A DNA stretch of 34,133 nucleotides, taken from assembly GCA_040307385.1 (NCBI GenBank), contig JAWRJQ010000054.1:1-34133 (forward strand). Reading direction: 5' to 3'. A model generated the notes under the pieces. The model worked only from the letters and a program-made list of their open reading frames with translations, did not search any database and was not told the DNA's origin. How positions within the stretch are numbered: the first letter of the stretch is position 1; the number at the start of each line of letters is the position of its first letter. A program made the position numbers and the translations under genes. Shown piece by piece: positions 1 through 9,099 of this stretch. The DNA comes from RUG721 sp040307385 (lineage in GTDB: Bacteria > Actinomycetota > Coriobacteriia > Coriobacteriales > Atopobiaceae).

Positions 1-1371
1 TTCTTTTGGCAATATCAGGTTGAGCAGCACGGCTATGATGATAGCCACCACGACCGGGCTCTTCCCGAATATCAGGGTTATCGATTCCGGCATCTGCGCA
101 AGCGATGCCGATGCCTGCGAAATGCCTACGCCAAGCGCAGCCGACAGCCCCACTATCGTCGTATTCCTGGCATCGAAGTTTTCTGAGGTTATCAGCCTGA
201 TGCCTGTCATCGCTATGGTGGAGAAAACCGTTACCGTTGCGCCTCCGAGCACGCACTGCGGTATCGTGGTCAGAACAGCCGAGAATTTCGGGCATATCCC
301 CGCAGCCAGAAGGAAGACCGCCGCCAGAGCGAACACCCTTCTGTTCACGACCTTCGTGCTGATCACTATGCCTACGTTTTGCGAATACGTCGCCGTCGGA
401 AGCCCGCCGAACACCGCGGCCAGCATATTCGACAGCCCGCTGCCGACAAGCCCGCCTTTCAGCTCTTTGGTTGTAGGCTCGCGGTCGAACCCTCCAACTG
501 TCGTAGAAGTGAAATCGCCCATTGCCTGAATGGCATTCACCGCAAAAAGAATTCCCAACGCGATGCATGAAGAAGGTTCGAATTCGATGCCGAAATGCAT
601 CGGCTGCGGCAGCTCGAACCATGCCGCAGCAGCTATCCCGCTGATATCCACCATATGGAAGGGGATCGCGACGATATACCCTATCACCATGCCGAACAGA
701 ATCGCGGCCAGCTTGACGATTCCCTTGAAATACTGGCTCAGGAACATGACCGCTGCCAAAGTGATTGCCGCGACAAGCCAGTTCTGCCATGAACCGTAGA
801 CGAGCGCCTCGCTCAGATGGCGCGTCGCCACGACGCTTTCATAGGTATTGGCTGCGCCTCCGGCCATGTAGTTGATCGCGGTAGGATACAGCGAAAGGCC
901 GATCGTGAACACGACGGTTCCGGTGATGGTCGCGGGAAAAAGCTTGCGTATACGGGAGACGTTGAGGCCGATTGCCGTTGCGATCACGCCCCCGACGATC
1001 ATCGCGCCGAATATCGCCGCAACCCCACCGGTCGACTCCGCTATAGCCTGCATCGTCGGAAGATAGGCGAAGCTCGTACCCATCAAAACCGGCAGAGCGC
1101 TGCCCAGCCTCCCTCCTATCGGGAACAGCTGGATCAGAGTCGAGACCGCCGACATAACGAGGCATGACTGGATCAGCACCAGCCTGTCCCCCTGCGGCAG
1201 GCCCAGCATGTTCGCTATGATAATGGCCGGCGTCACGCATCCAACGATCATGGCGACAAGATGCTGGAGCGCCAATGATATGGTGCTGGCCGCAGGCGTC
1301 GCCCCTGTCCATGAGAAAAGCGCGTTCATCTCTGCCGCACGCTGCTGGCTGCTTGCGCCCGATCTCTCCAT
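1..1371 (-). CDS. NCS2-family xanthine/uric acid-type permease, 3' end cut by window edge
   Basis: Translating the minus strand from the ATG at 1371 gives 457 codons with no stop up to base 1, so the gene is nearly complete (family length about 430-460). The protein is an integral membrane purine:cation symporter with many hydrophobic segments. Visible family marks are the QH pair at residues 36-37 in the first membrane helix, GDFTST at 285-290 and the signature QNVGIVIST at 331-339. Gln282 sits where XanQ-type transporters usually have an essential Glu, and no acid is seen around residues 308-312 where the family often has Asp/Glu, so the substrate or coupling may differ. It uses the rare codon ATA many times, unlike later genes, which may mean recent acquisition. 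A G-rich stretch lies about 9 bases before the ATG. Family call is firm; xanthine as substrate is inference. Confidence 0.85.
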   Translation of the reverse strand, partial: MERSGASSQQRAAEMNALFSWTGATPAASTISLALQHLVAMIVGCVTPAIIIANMLGLPQGDRLVLIQSCLVMSAVSTLIQLFPIGGRLGSALPVLMGTSFAYLPTMQAIAESTGGVAAIFGAMIVGGVIATAIGLNVSRIRKLFPATITGTVVFTIGLSLYPTAINYMAGGAANTYESVVATRHLSEALVYGSWQNWLVAAITLAAVMFLSQYFKGIVKLAAILFGMVIGYIVAIPFHMVDISGIAAAAWFELPQPMHFGIEFEPSSCIALGILFAVNAIQAMGDFTSTTVGGFDREPTTKELKGGLVGSGLSNMLAAVFGGLPTATYSQNVGIVISTKVVNRRVFALAAVFLLAAGICPKFSAVLTTIPQCVLGGATVTVFSTIAMTGIRLITSENFDARNTTIVGLSAALGVGISQASASLAQMPESITLIFGKSPVVVAIIIAVLLNLILPKE

Positions 1372-1435
1372 GATCCTTATCCCCCCTGCTGGCCGAAAAC
1401 GCCAACCGAGCTTCCCTTCTGCCTGATCCGGAATC

Positions 1436-1455
1436 CTTCCCATGTGTATGGGAAG
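1436..1455. promoter_or_regulatory. Perfect 20-bp inverted repeat upstream of the permease gene
   Basis: CTTCCCAT (1436-1443), a 4-base centre GTGT, then ATGGGAAG (1448-1455) form a perfect palindrome 65 bases before the permease start. The half-site GTATGGGAAGC (1446-1456) recurs exactly at 1501-1511, 55 bp away. This layout is typical of an operator with a second weaker site. The binding protein is unknown and no regulator gene lies beside it. Confidence 0.5.
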
Positions 1456-1511
1456 CAAGCATTTTTCAGCATACACCACAACGCCCGGAATCATATCCAC
1501 GTATGGGAAGC

Positions 1512-1540
1512 GCTCGAACTCGCAATCGAAGCTTTCGAGC
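1512..1540 (-). terminator. Possible terminator hairpin after the GNAT gene
   Basis: GCTCGAA (1512-1518) and TTCGAGC (1534-1540) are exact inverted repeats around a 15-base spacer, about 50 bases past the acetyltransferase stop. No T-run follows on either strand, so an intrinsic terminator is only a weak suggestion. The rest of 1372-1590 holds no gene. Confidence 0.25.
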
Positions 1541-1590
1541 TAGGCGCAAAGCGCAGTCGGGAATGCATCGACTCGACAGCCAAAGATGCA

Positions 1591-1998
1591 TCAGAACAGT
1601 TGTCTCACAAAGCCGCAGCACCCGAGCTCCGAATACTCGTTGAATCCCATCGATGTGTAGAAGGCGATGGTTTTCGGGGTGTTGTCTGTAGCCAGCTCTA
1701 TCTGGCGGACATTGCTGTAGCGGGCGAGAATCGCCCTCATCAGCGCCGATCCCACGCCCTTTCGATGGTGCGCGGGAAACACCACGATGTCTTGGATGAA
1801 TATGATCGTCTCGCCATCTCCGACCACGCGGATGATTCCCAGCAGCTCATCGCCCTCATATGCGGCCAACACCAGCAGGGAGTTCTCGAAGCCCCTTCTA
1901 AGGGTCGCCAGGTCGGCGGTATAGCTTGTCCAGCCCACCTCCGTATACAGCCGGGCGATGTCGTCTTCCCTGTATTCCGTATATTCTCTGATCTCCAT
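1591..1998 (-). CDS. GNAT-family N-acetyltransferase
   Basis: A 135-residue cytoplasmic protein with the GNAT fold: an N-terminal REYTEYREDDIARLY region, a beta strand LLGIIRVVG, the acetyl-CoA pyrophosphate loop VFPAHHRKGVGSALM (about residues 72-86) and the closing strand with the typical AFYTSMGF motif. The acceptor substrate cannot be told. The ATG at 1998 is preferred because GGAGG lies 5 bases upstream; a second in-frame ATG at 2010 with AAGGGA before it would add four residues. The gene starts only 20 bases after the stop of the EIIC-like gene and is probably its operon partner. Confidence 0.85.
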   Translation of the reverse strand: MEIREYTEYREDDIARLYTEVGWTSYTADLATLRRGFENSLLVLAAYEGDELLGIIRVVGDGETIIFIQDIVVFPAHHRKGVGSALMRAILARYSNVRQIELATDNTPKTIAFYTSMGFNEYSELGCCGFVRQLF

Positions 1999-2018
1999 TG
2001 TCCCCTCCATATCGTCCC

Positions 2019-3071
2019 TTAATCGAGCGCCATGTCTCCGTCGGCGATGATGCCCATACGGCGCATGAGCGCAGAGACGGCCCATGCAACCGCCGCAGGC
2101 ACCGCCACGCACACGAGCAGCATGCCCAGCCATTCGAAGGCCCCCGGCACGACGCCGCCTGCGATCCACCCGGAATAAAGGCCGATGGGACCTACGAGGC
2201 CGCAGGTGCCCATGCCGCTCGCGATTGCAGCGCCGTTCTGCTGCAGGCCGAAGATGCAGGTGGCCACGGGGCCGTTGACGGCGGATGCCGCAAGCGCGGG
2301 CACCCACACCGCCGGCTTTCTCATGATGTTCTTCATCTGCAGCATCGAGGTGCCGATACCCTGGCTGATCAGGCCGCCCGCGCCATTCTCCGGAAAGCTC
2401 GCCACCGCGAAGCCCACCATCTGGGCGCAGCAGCCCGCAAGGGCCGCACCGCCGGCAAGACCGGTGAGCGAGAGGGCCGCGCAGATTGCCGCAGACGAGA
2501 TGGGGAGCGTGAGCGCAACTCCGATGATCAGCGCGACGATGATACCCATCAGGAAGGGATGGAGCTCGGTCGCCCACATGATGAGCCGGCCCACGGAAGA
2601 TGCTGCCGCGCCGATCCACGGTGCAACGAGCAGGGCGAGCGCGCAGCCGACACCCACGGTGACGCCGGGGGTGACGAGGATGTCGACACGCGTCTCCTTG
2701 GAGACGGCCTTACCGAGCTCGGCAGCCACGATGGTGACCACGAGCACGGCGAGCGGACCGCCCGCACCGCCGGCGGAATTGGCCGCCTGGCCCACCGCGG
2801 CGAGCGAGAAGAGCACGAGCGGCGGCGCCTGGAGCGCGGAGCCGATCGAGATCGCCATCGCAGGGCCGGCGACCGCCATCGCAAAAGAACCGATGGTCTT
2901 GCAGGCCTCCAGACCCGTGAGATCGCCGATCGTGTTGAAGATGGTCCCGATCAGAAGCGAGGTGAAGAGGCCCTGCGCCATGGCGCCGAGCGCGTTGATG
3001 CCGTAGCGCTGAAAGCTGATCTCGATGCCCTTGCGGGCGAGAAAACCCTGCGATTCGGACGTATGCGCCAT
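2019..3071 (-). CDS. PTS_EIIC_2-type membrane protein (orphan PTS IIC-like)
   Basis: A 350-residue, very hydrophobic, Gly/Ala-rich protein with about nine predicted membrane spans. Its composition and motifs (a start like GFLARKGIEISFQRYGIN, repeated GG/AG-rich helices, and GLISQGIGTSMLQMKNIM) match the PTS_EIIC_2 family, a IIC-like permease group. No IIA, IIB or HPr-like gene is nearby, so sugar phosphorylation by this locus is unproven and the substrate is unknown. The start at 3071 is chosen because GGGAGG lies 6 bases upstream and the residues before it are low-complexity read-through of the promoter region. Transcription probably continues into the acetyltransferase. Confidence 0.75.
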   Translation of the reverse strand: MAHTSESQGFLARKGIEISFQRYGINALGAMAQGLFTSLLIGTIFNTIGDLTGLEACKTIGSFAMAVAGPAMAISIGSALQAPPLVLFSLAAVGQAANSAGGAGGPLAVLVVTIVAAELGKAVSKETRVDILVTPGVTVGVGCALALLVAPWIGAAASSVGRLIMWATELHPFLMGIIVALIIGVALTLPISSAAICAALSLTGLAGGAALAGCCAQMVGFAVASFPENGAGGLISQGIGTSMLQMKNIMRKPAVWVPALAASAVNGPVATCIFGLQQNGAAIASGMGTCGLVGPIGLYSGWIAGGVVPGAFEWLGMLLVCVAVPAAVAWAVSALMRRMGIIADGDMALD

Positions 3072-3108
3072 GAAGACCTCCCGGGACGGCATGAACCGAT
3101 CGTCATCG

Positions 3109-3141
3109 AGTATAACAACGCCGCATGCATGTGAGCATGCG
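3109..3141 (-). promoter_or_regulatory. Candidate promoter and operator of the EIIC-like/GNAT operon
   Basis: Read on the minus strand, TATACT (3109-3114) fits a -10 box, 38 bases before the start codon. Just upstream lies a palindrome, CGCATGC (3122-3128), six bases, GCATGCG (3135-3141), covering the -35 to -10 spacer, as expected of a repressor site. The -35 hexamer itself is weak. The rest of 3072-3240 shows nothing clear. Confidence 0.4.
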
Positions 3142-3240
3142 CATCCTGCAGCTCGGTACGACGCGGGCGCAGCTCGGGCGCACGCGACCCCGATCCGACG
3201 TCCGCGCGGGTTACCATATCGCATGTCGAAGGGAAACGCT

Positions 3241-3681
3241 ATGAAGATCACGATAGACGAACAGCCCTCCGCCCAGGACATCGAGGTGACGATCATCTGC
3301 AAGAAGGCGGACAGGCGGGTGCTCGACATGGTGTCGAGGCTCCGGATGCTCGATCGCAAGGTAACGGGCAGCGCAGACGGGCGCACGCGCATCGTCAACG
3401 CCGAAGACGTGCTCTACGTGGAATCGGTCGATAAGCGCACCTTCATCTACACGGGAGATGAAGTGCTCGAGACCTCGCTTCGCCTCTACGAGATGGAAGA
3501 CCGCCTCGCCGACTGCGACTTCCTGCGCGTGGCCAAAGGCTGCGTCATCAACTTCCGCAGGATCGTCTCGCTGAAACCCGAGTTCAACGGCAGGATCATC
3601 GCCACCATGGACAACGGCGAGCAGATCATCATATCGCGCCAGTACGCTTCGAGCGTTAAACAGAAGCTGGGAATGCTGTAA
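3241..3681 (+). CDS. LytTR-family DNA-binding regulator
   Basis: A 146-residue cytoplasmic protein. Residues 1-45 form a short N-terminal region with no receiver domain; about 50-146 are a LytTR DNA-binding domain, shown by the typical run AEDVLYVESVDKRTFIYTGD, the helix LYEMEDRL, FLRVAKGCVINFRRIVSL and the closing strand with DNGEQIIISRQYA. Such stand-alone LytTR proteins usually sit beside a DUF3021 membrane protein, as here, and regulate their own operon. The ATG at 3241 has AAGGG about 8 bases upstream; an in-frame ATG at 3223 has no good site. The two-gene unit is not followed by a transporter. Confidence 0.9.
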   Translation: MKITIDEQPSAQDIEVTIICKKADRRVLDMVSRLRMLDRKVTGSADGRTRIVNAEDVLYVESVDKRTFIYTGDEVLETSLRLYEMEDRLADCDFLRVAKGCVINFRRIVSLKPEFNGRIIATMDNGEQIIISRQYASSVKQKLGML

Positions 3682-3708
3682 GAAACGCCTCGTGAAAGGA
3701 GACGTGCC

Positions 3709-4188
3709 ATGACACGCAGAAACGTTATCGACACCGAGCGGAAGACGCCGGCGGAGCATGCGCAGACCTTTTTCCTCACGGTCTGCGTCGTATTCACCAT
3801 CGTCATGACCACGGGCATGATCTTCGGGTCGATCTTCGCCGACGACGCGGCGCAGCAGGGCATCAACTTCAGCTGGTCGATACTCGCCGTATGCGTCTTC
3901 GCCGCAGCGCTCCGGTTCGTGTTCTTCACGCCCGCTCTTATCAAGCGCATGGCCTATCCGCTGCGGTTCGCGCTCTTCGGGGTCTGCCTGTATGCGGTGC
4001 TCGCCGTCGTTGCCGTGAAACTGTCTTGGTTTCCCACGGACATGATCGGCGCATGGATATCGTTCACCGTCACGTACCTGGCGATATTCGCCCTCATGAC
4101 GGCCTTCTCCTACTTGGAGGCACGGAAGGAGAGCCGCGATCTCAACGAGAAGCTCGAAGAGTACCGGAGCGGGAGCGCGCGTTCATAA
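3709..4188 (+). CDS. DUF3021-family membrane protein, LytTR partner
   Basis: A 159-residue protein with four predicted membrane helices: about residues 20-42, 52-72, 86-107 and 110-133, followed by a charged C-terminal helix rich in Glu, Arg and Lys. Size, topology and position 27 bases after a LytTR gene fit DUF3021. In known pairs the membrane protein is thought to inhibit or tether its LytTR regulator; that role is inferred here. AAAGGAG lies 7 bases before the ATG. The gene is convergent with the ArsC-like gene, the stops being 12 bases apart with no visible terminator. Confidence 0.85.
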   Translation: MTRRNVIDTERKTPAEHAQTFFLTVCVVFTIVMTTGMIFGSIFADDAAQQGINFSWSILAVCVFAAALRFVFFTPALIKRMAYPLRFALFGVCLYAVLAVVAVKLSWFPTDMIGAWISFTVTYLAIFALMTAFSYLEARKESRDLNEKLEEYRSGSARS

Positions 4189-4200
4189 AGCCGCGCACCG

Positions 4201-4566
4201 CTACAGCAGCGCCGCCTCCCACTCCGGCTCGCGGAATCCCACGAGCACGAAGCCGTCGCCCACCACGAGGGGGCGCTTCACGAGCAGTCCATCCGTGGCG
4301 AGCAGCTCGACGGCATCCTGCTGGGCCATGCCCTCGTCGAGCTGCTTTTTGACGCCCAGCTCCCGATAGAGCCTGCCGCTCGTGTTGAAGAAGCGCCTGA
4401 AAGCCAGCCCGCTCGCCGCAATCCACGCCTCGAGCTCGCGCGCCGTCGGCCGCTCGTCCACGATATGGCGGAACGTGTACGCCACGCCATGCTCGTCCAG
4501 CCACTTCTGCGCCTTATTGCTGGTTGAGCAGCGGGGATACCCCACGAACAGAATCTTGTCGCCCAT
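4201..4566 (-). CDS. ArsC/Spx-family (arsenate reductase-like) protein
   Basis: A 121-residue thioredoxin-fold protein. It starts with a beta strand and the active-site loop PRCSTSNKA, giving Cys13 in a CxxS setting, and continues with the family pattern GVAYTFRHIVDERPTARELEAW and LVKRPLVV near residues 95-102. It lacks a second CxxC cysteine, so it is closer to the YffB/Spx-like group than to a true arsenate reductase, and no arsenic resistance genes are nearby. It lies 9 bases after the ettA stop and is probably co-transcribed with it. Actual substrate unknown. Confidence 0.85.
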   Translation of the reverse strand: MGDKILFVGYPRCSTSNKAQKWLDEHGVAYTFRHIVDERPTARELEAWIAASGLAFRRFFNTSGRLYRELGVKKQLDEGMAQQDAVELLATDGLLVKRPLVVGDGFVLVGFREPEWEAALL

Positions 4567-4575
4567 GGACGCCTC

Positions 4576-6255
<1,680 letters not shown>

Positions 6256-6312
6256 AACGCTCCTTTGCGAGATGTCGAATGCGTCGCATGGACAGAGCTC
6301 TCGGCATGCAGC

Positions 6313-8148
6313 TCATTGCGATATCGGACCGTCTGCCCGCTCGGCACCTTCGACAGCTTTGATGACCTTCCTATCATAGGTCATGAGGCCGTTGGTCTCC
6401 TCCTCCACATCGGAAACCTGCGTGTAGACGAAGCCGGACAAGCCCCGCTCCTCCAGCGCATCCACGCGGGCGAGCAGCTGCGCGAGCTCCGCGCGCCACG
6501 TGCCGATGCTCGCGAAATCCGCATAGCCGTACGGCTTCGGGCAGGCGGCATGGTCGGGATCGTGCCAGGTGAGGCCGCCGAACTCGCTGATGACGAGGGC
6601 GCGCCCGCCGGAAGCGTCGCGCCAGACCCTCTGGGGCCTGAAATAGTTGTGCACGCCATGATAGTCGCCCGTGCCCTGATCGTACCATCCGCTCGCGGAG
6701 AGGATGGGCCGCGTGGGATCGAGATCGCGCACCATGCGCGTGGCGTCGCCCGCACAGAATTGCCCCCAGCTCTCATTGAAGAGCACCCAGGTGACGATGC
6801 AGGGATGCGCGCGCAGGCGCTCCACGGCTGCCCTGGTCGTCGCCGTCCATTCCGCGCGGTAGCCCTCGTCGCCTGCAGCGAGCGTATCCCATGCTGCGGG
6901 CGTGCGGTCGTCGATGGACGTCCACGAACCCGGGAAGAGCGTGGGCCTCTGCTGCGTCAGCCACACGGAGATCTCCCCGCCGCCGCTCACCATATCCTGC
7001 CACACGAGCATGCCGAGCCGATCGCAGTGGTAGTAGAAGCGCGCCCGCTCGAGCTTGATGTGCATGCGGAACATATTGAAGCCGAGGCGCTTGCAGGTTT
7101 GGATGTCGAAGACGAGGGCATCGTCGGACGGCGCGGTGAGCAGGCCGTCGGACCAATAACCCTGGTTGAGCAGTCCGCGCAGGAAGAAGGGCTTGTGGTT
7201 GAGGCAGAAGCGCCTGATGCCCGCCGCGTCCTCCTCGATCGATACGGTGCGGAACGCGCAATAGCTCGTCACGCGATCCTCGCCGAACGTCACCGCAAGC
7301 CGGTAGAGATGGGGATCGTCGGGCGACCATCTATGCACGGATCCCAGATCGACATCCACGCGCGAGGCATCCCCCGAACCCGACGCCACGACGCTGCCCT
7401 GATCCAAGACCTCGACCGCAAGCGGCGCATCGCCCGCACTCACCGTCGCACGCACGGTGAGGCGCGCGGCGTCGGCATCGGGCTCGACCGAGAGCGATAC
7501 GATGTGGTTTTTGGGCACGACCTCCAGCCAGACGCTCTGCCAGATGCCCGATTGCGCCGTATACCACATGGTGCCTCGGTCGATGCGCTGCTTGCCGCGC
7601 AGCTGCGTACCCTTCTCGCTGGGGTCGAACACCTGCACGCGCAGGGCGTTGTCCCCCGGCATGAGCTGCGCGGTGATGTCGCACGAGAACGGCAGGTATC
7701 CGCCCGCATGCTCGGCGACCTTAGCACCGTTCACCCACACCGAGCAGCACCAGTCGACCGCCTCGAAATGCAGGATCGCACGCTCGTCCGCACCCATGGC
7801 CGGAGCCTCGAAGGCGCGCATCTCAACGAGCAGCTCGTCCTCGGCAGGGCGCGTGCCCACGCCCGACAGATACGCTTCGGGCGAGAAGGGCACGACGATC
7901 GTGCCGTCGGACTGTATCGCGGCAAGCTCTTCGCGCCATGCGACGGAAGGGTCGGCGCAGGAGACGAACGCATAGTCCCAGACGCCGTTCAACGACGTCC
8001 AGGAGCTGCGCTCCATCGAGGGATCGGGATGCTCGGGGAGCACGGCCTCGGGATCGAGCTTCTCACCCCACACGGTCACAAGCTGCGCGAGCTCGCCCGT
8101 CTGGGGCTTGTGGAACCCGCTTTTGATCAACCGGTCGAAGAACAGCAT
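6313..8148 (-). CDS. Glycoside hydrolase family 2 (beta-galactosidase/beta-glucuronidase type)
   Basis: A 611-residue protein with no signal peptide, so probably cytoplasmic. Order: N-terminal sugar-binding jelly roll (about 45-210, with GIWQSVWLEV), an immunoglobulin-like domain (about 215-305) and a TIM barrel (about 306-600). The barrel carries the family 2 acid/base motif WVLFNESWG (Asn458-Glu459) and a nucleophile motif LVISEFGG (Glu522). It is short compared with LacZ and nearer to the 600-residue glucuronidase-like members; the exact sugar cannot be read from sequence. AGGGGA lies 6 bases before the ATG. It ends 57 bases before ettA and is divergent from the lysozyme gene. Confidence 0.9.
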   Translation of the reverse strand: MLFFDRLIKSGFHKPQTGELAQLVTVWGEKLDPEAVLPEHPDPSMERSSWTSLNGVWDYAFVSCADPSVAWREELAAIQSDGTIVVPFSPEAYLSGVGTRPAEDELLVEMRAFEAPAMGADERAILHFEAVDWCCSVWVNGAKVAEHAGGYLPFSCDITAQLMPGDNALRVQVFDPSEKGTQLRGKQRIDRGTMWYTAQSGIWQSVWLEVVPKNHIVSLSVEPDADAARLTVRATVSAGDAPLAVEVLDQGSVVASGSGDASRVDVDLGSVHRWSPDDPHLYRLAVTFGEDRVTSYCAFRTVSIEEDAAGIRRFCLNHKPFFLRGLLNQGYWSDGLLTAPSDDALVFDIQTCKRLGFNMFRMHIKLERARFYYHCDRLGMLVWQDMVSGGGEISVWLTQQRPTLFPGSWTSIDDRTPAAWDTLAAGDEGYRAEWTATTRAAVERLRAHPCIVTWVLFNESWGQFCAGDATRMVRDLDPTRPILSASGWYDQGTGDYHGVHNYFRPQRVWRDASGGRALVISEFGGLTWHDPDHAACPKPYGYADFASIGTWRAELAQLLARVDALEERGLSGFVYTQVSDVEEETNGLMTYDRKVIKAVEGAERADGPISQ

Positions 8149-8262
8149 GATGGTCCCCTGATCCTCTTGGGGCTGCAGGCATGCCGCGCCGCCTCCAAAA
8201 GACTTCCATGTGCCTGTCGTATAGTGTATCGCTGACCGAGACGATTACGCGAAGGGAAGCTC

Positions 8263-9099
8263 ATGGACTGGAAGAGGCGGGCGGCGAACGGACTGCTCGC
8301 GCTGCTCGCGGCGGCGGCATGCGCGCTCGGCGCCTGCTCGAACGCCGCGGATGCCGCGCGCGACCCCAAAGGTCCGGTCGACATCTCCGATAGCTCCATC
8401 CGATCGCCCTACGATTGGGACTGCCTCGTATGGGACGAGCGCGGTCGCGCCGCGTACGTGGTCGACGGCATCGTGCGCTCGCGCACGGGCATCGACGTCT
8501 CTGAGCACCAGGGCGCCATAGACTGGGAGGCGGTCGCAGCCGACGGCATCGACTTCGTCTACATCCGTGCGGCATGGCGCGGGTCAACCGAGGGCGGCCT
8601 CTATGCGGACGAGCGGTTCGATGAGTACCTCGAGGGCGCCCAGGCGGCCGGCCTCGACGTCGGCCTGTACATCTTCTCGCAGGCAGCCAACGCCGAGGAG
8701 GGACGCGCGGAGGCGCAGTTCGTGCTCGATCTGCTCGCGGGAAGAAGCCTGGAGCTGCAGATCGCCTACGACCACGAGATCACGGCCGATTTCTCGGGCC
8801 GCGCCGACAACCTGGGCAGAGAAGAGCTCACCGCTGCCGCGCGCGCCTTCTGCGACACGATCGCCGAGGCGGGATACCGTCCCCTCATCTACGGAAACGC
8901 CTACGACCTCTCGCGCATCGACACCCTCTCGTTCATGCGCGAGGGCTACTGGTTCGCCGAATACGACGAGGCGCCGTCGGTCCCCTTGGACCTGCAGGTG
9001 TGGCAGTATACGCATCAAGGCTCGGTGGCGGGCATCCAGACCCCGGTGGACATGAACATCGAGCTCGCCCATGTCCTCGACGAAGAAGGTTCGGCATGA
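8263..9099 (+). CDS. GH25 lysozyme-like lipoprotein
   Basis: A 278-residue exported protein. Residues 1-24 are a lipoprotein signal (KRR, hydrophobic core, lipobox L-G-A-C with Cys25 as the lipid site). A linker follows, then a GH25 muramidase domain from about 75 to 270: GIDVSEHQG (Asp78), the catalytic pair in YDHEI (Asp170, Glu172) and VDMN (Asp263), with VYIRAAWRG and WQYT as family landmarks. It should cleave peptidoglycan at the outer face of the membrane. AAGGGAAG lies 4 bases before the ATG. Its stop overlaps the start of the asparaginase gene (ATGA), so the two are translationally coupled. Confidence 0.9.
   Translation: MDWKRRAANGLLALLAAAACALGACSNAADAARDPKGPVDISDSSIRSPYDWDCLVWDERGRAAYVVDGIVRSRTGIDVSEHQGAIDWEAVAADGIDFVYIRAAWRGSTEGGLYADERFDEYLEGAQAAGLDVGLYIFSQAANAEEGRAEAQFVLDLLAGRSLELQIAYDHEITADFSGRADNLGREELTAAARAFCDTIAEAGYRPLIYGNAYDLSRIDTLSFMREGYWFAEYDEAPSVPLDLQVWQYTHQGSVAGIQTPVDMNIELAHVLDEEGSA

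Noticed and set aside
839..1462. 207-codon minus-strand frame over the permease
   Set aside because: Wrong frame; the correct minus frame from 1371 gives a full NCS2 permease.
4201..4566. Arsenic resistance operon
   Set aside because: The ArsC-like protein has only the CxxS cysteine and no arsR, arsB or acr3-like gene is nearby.
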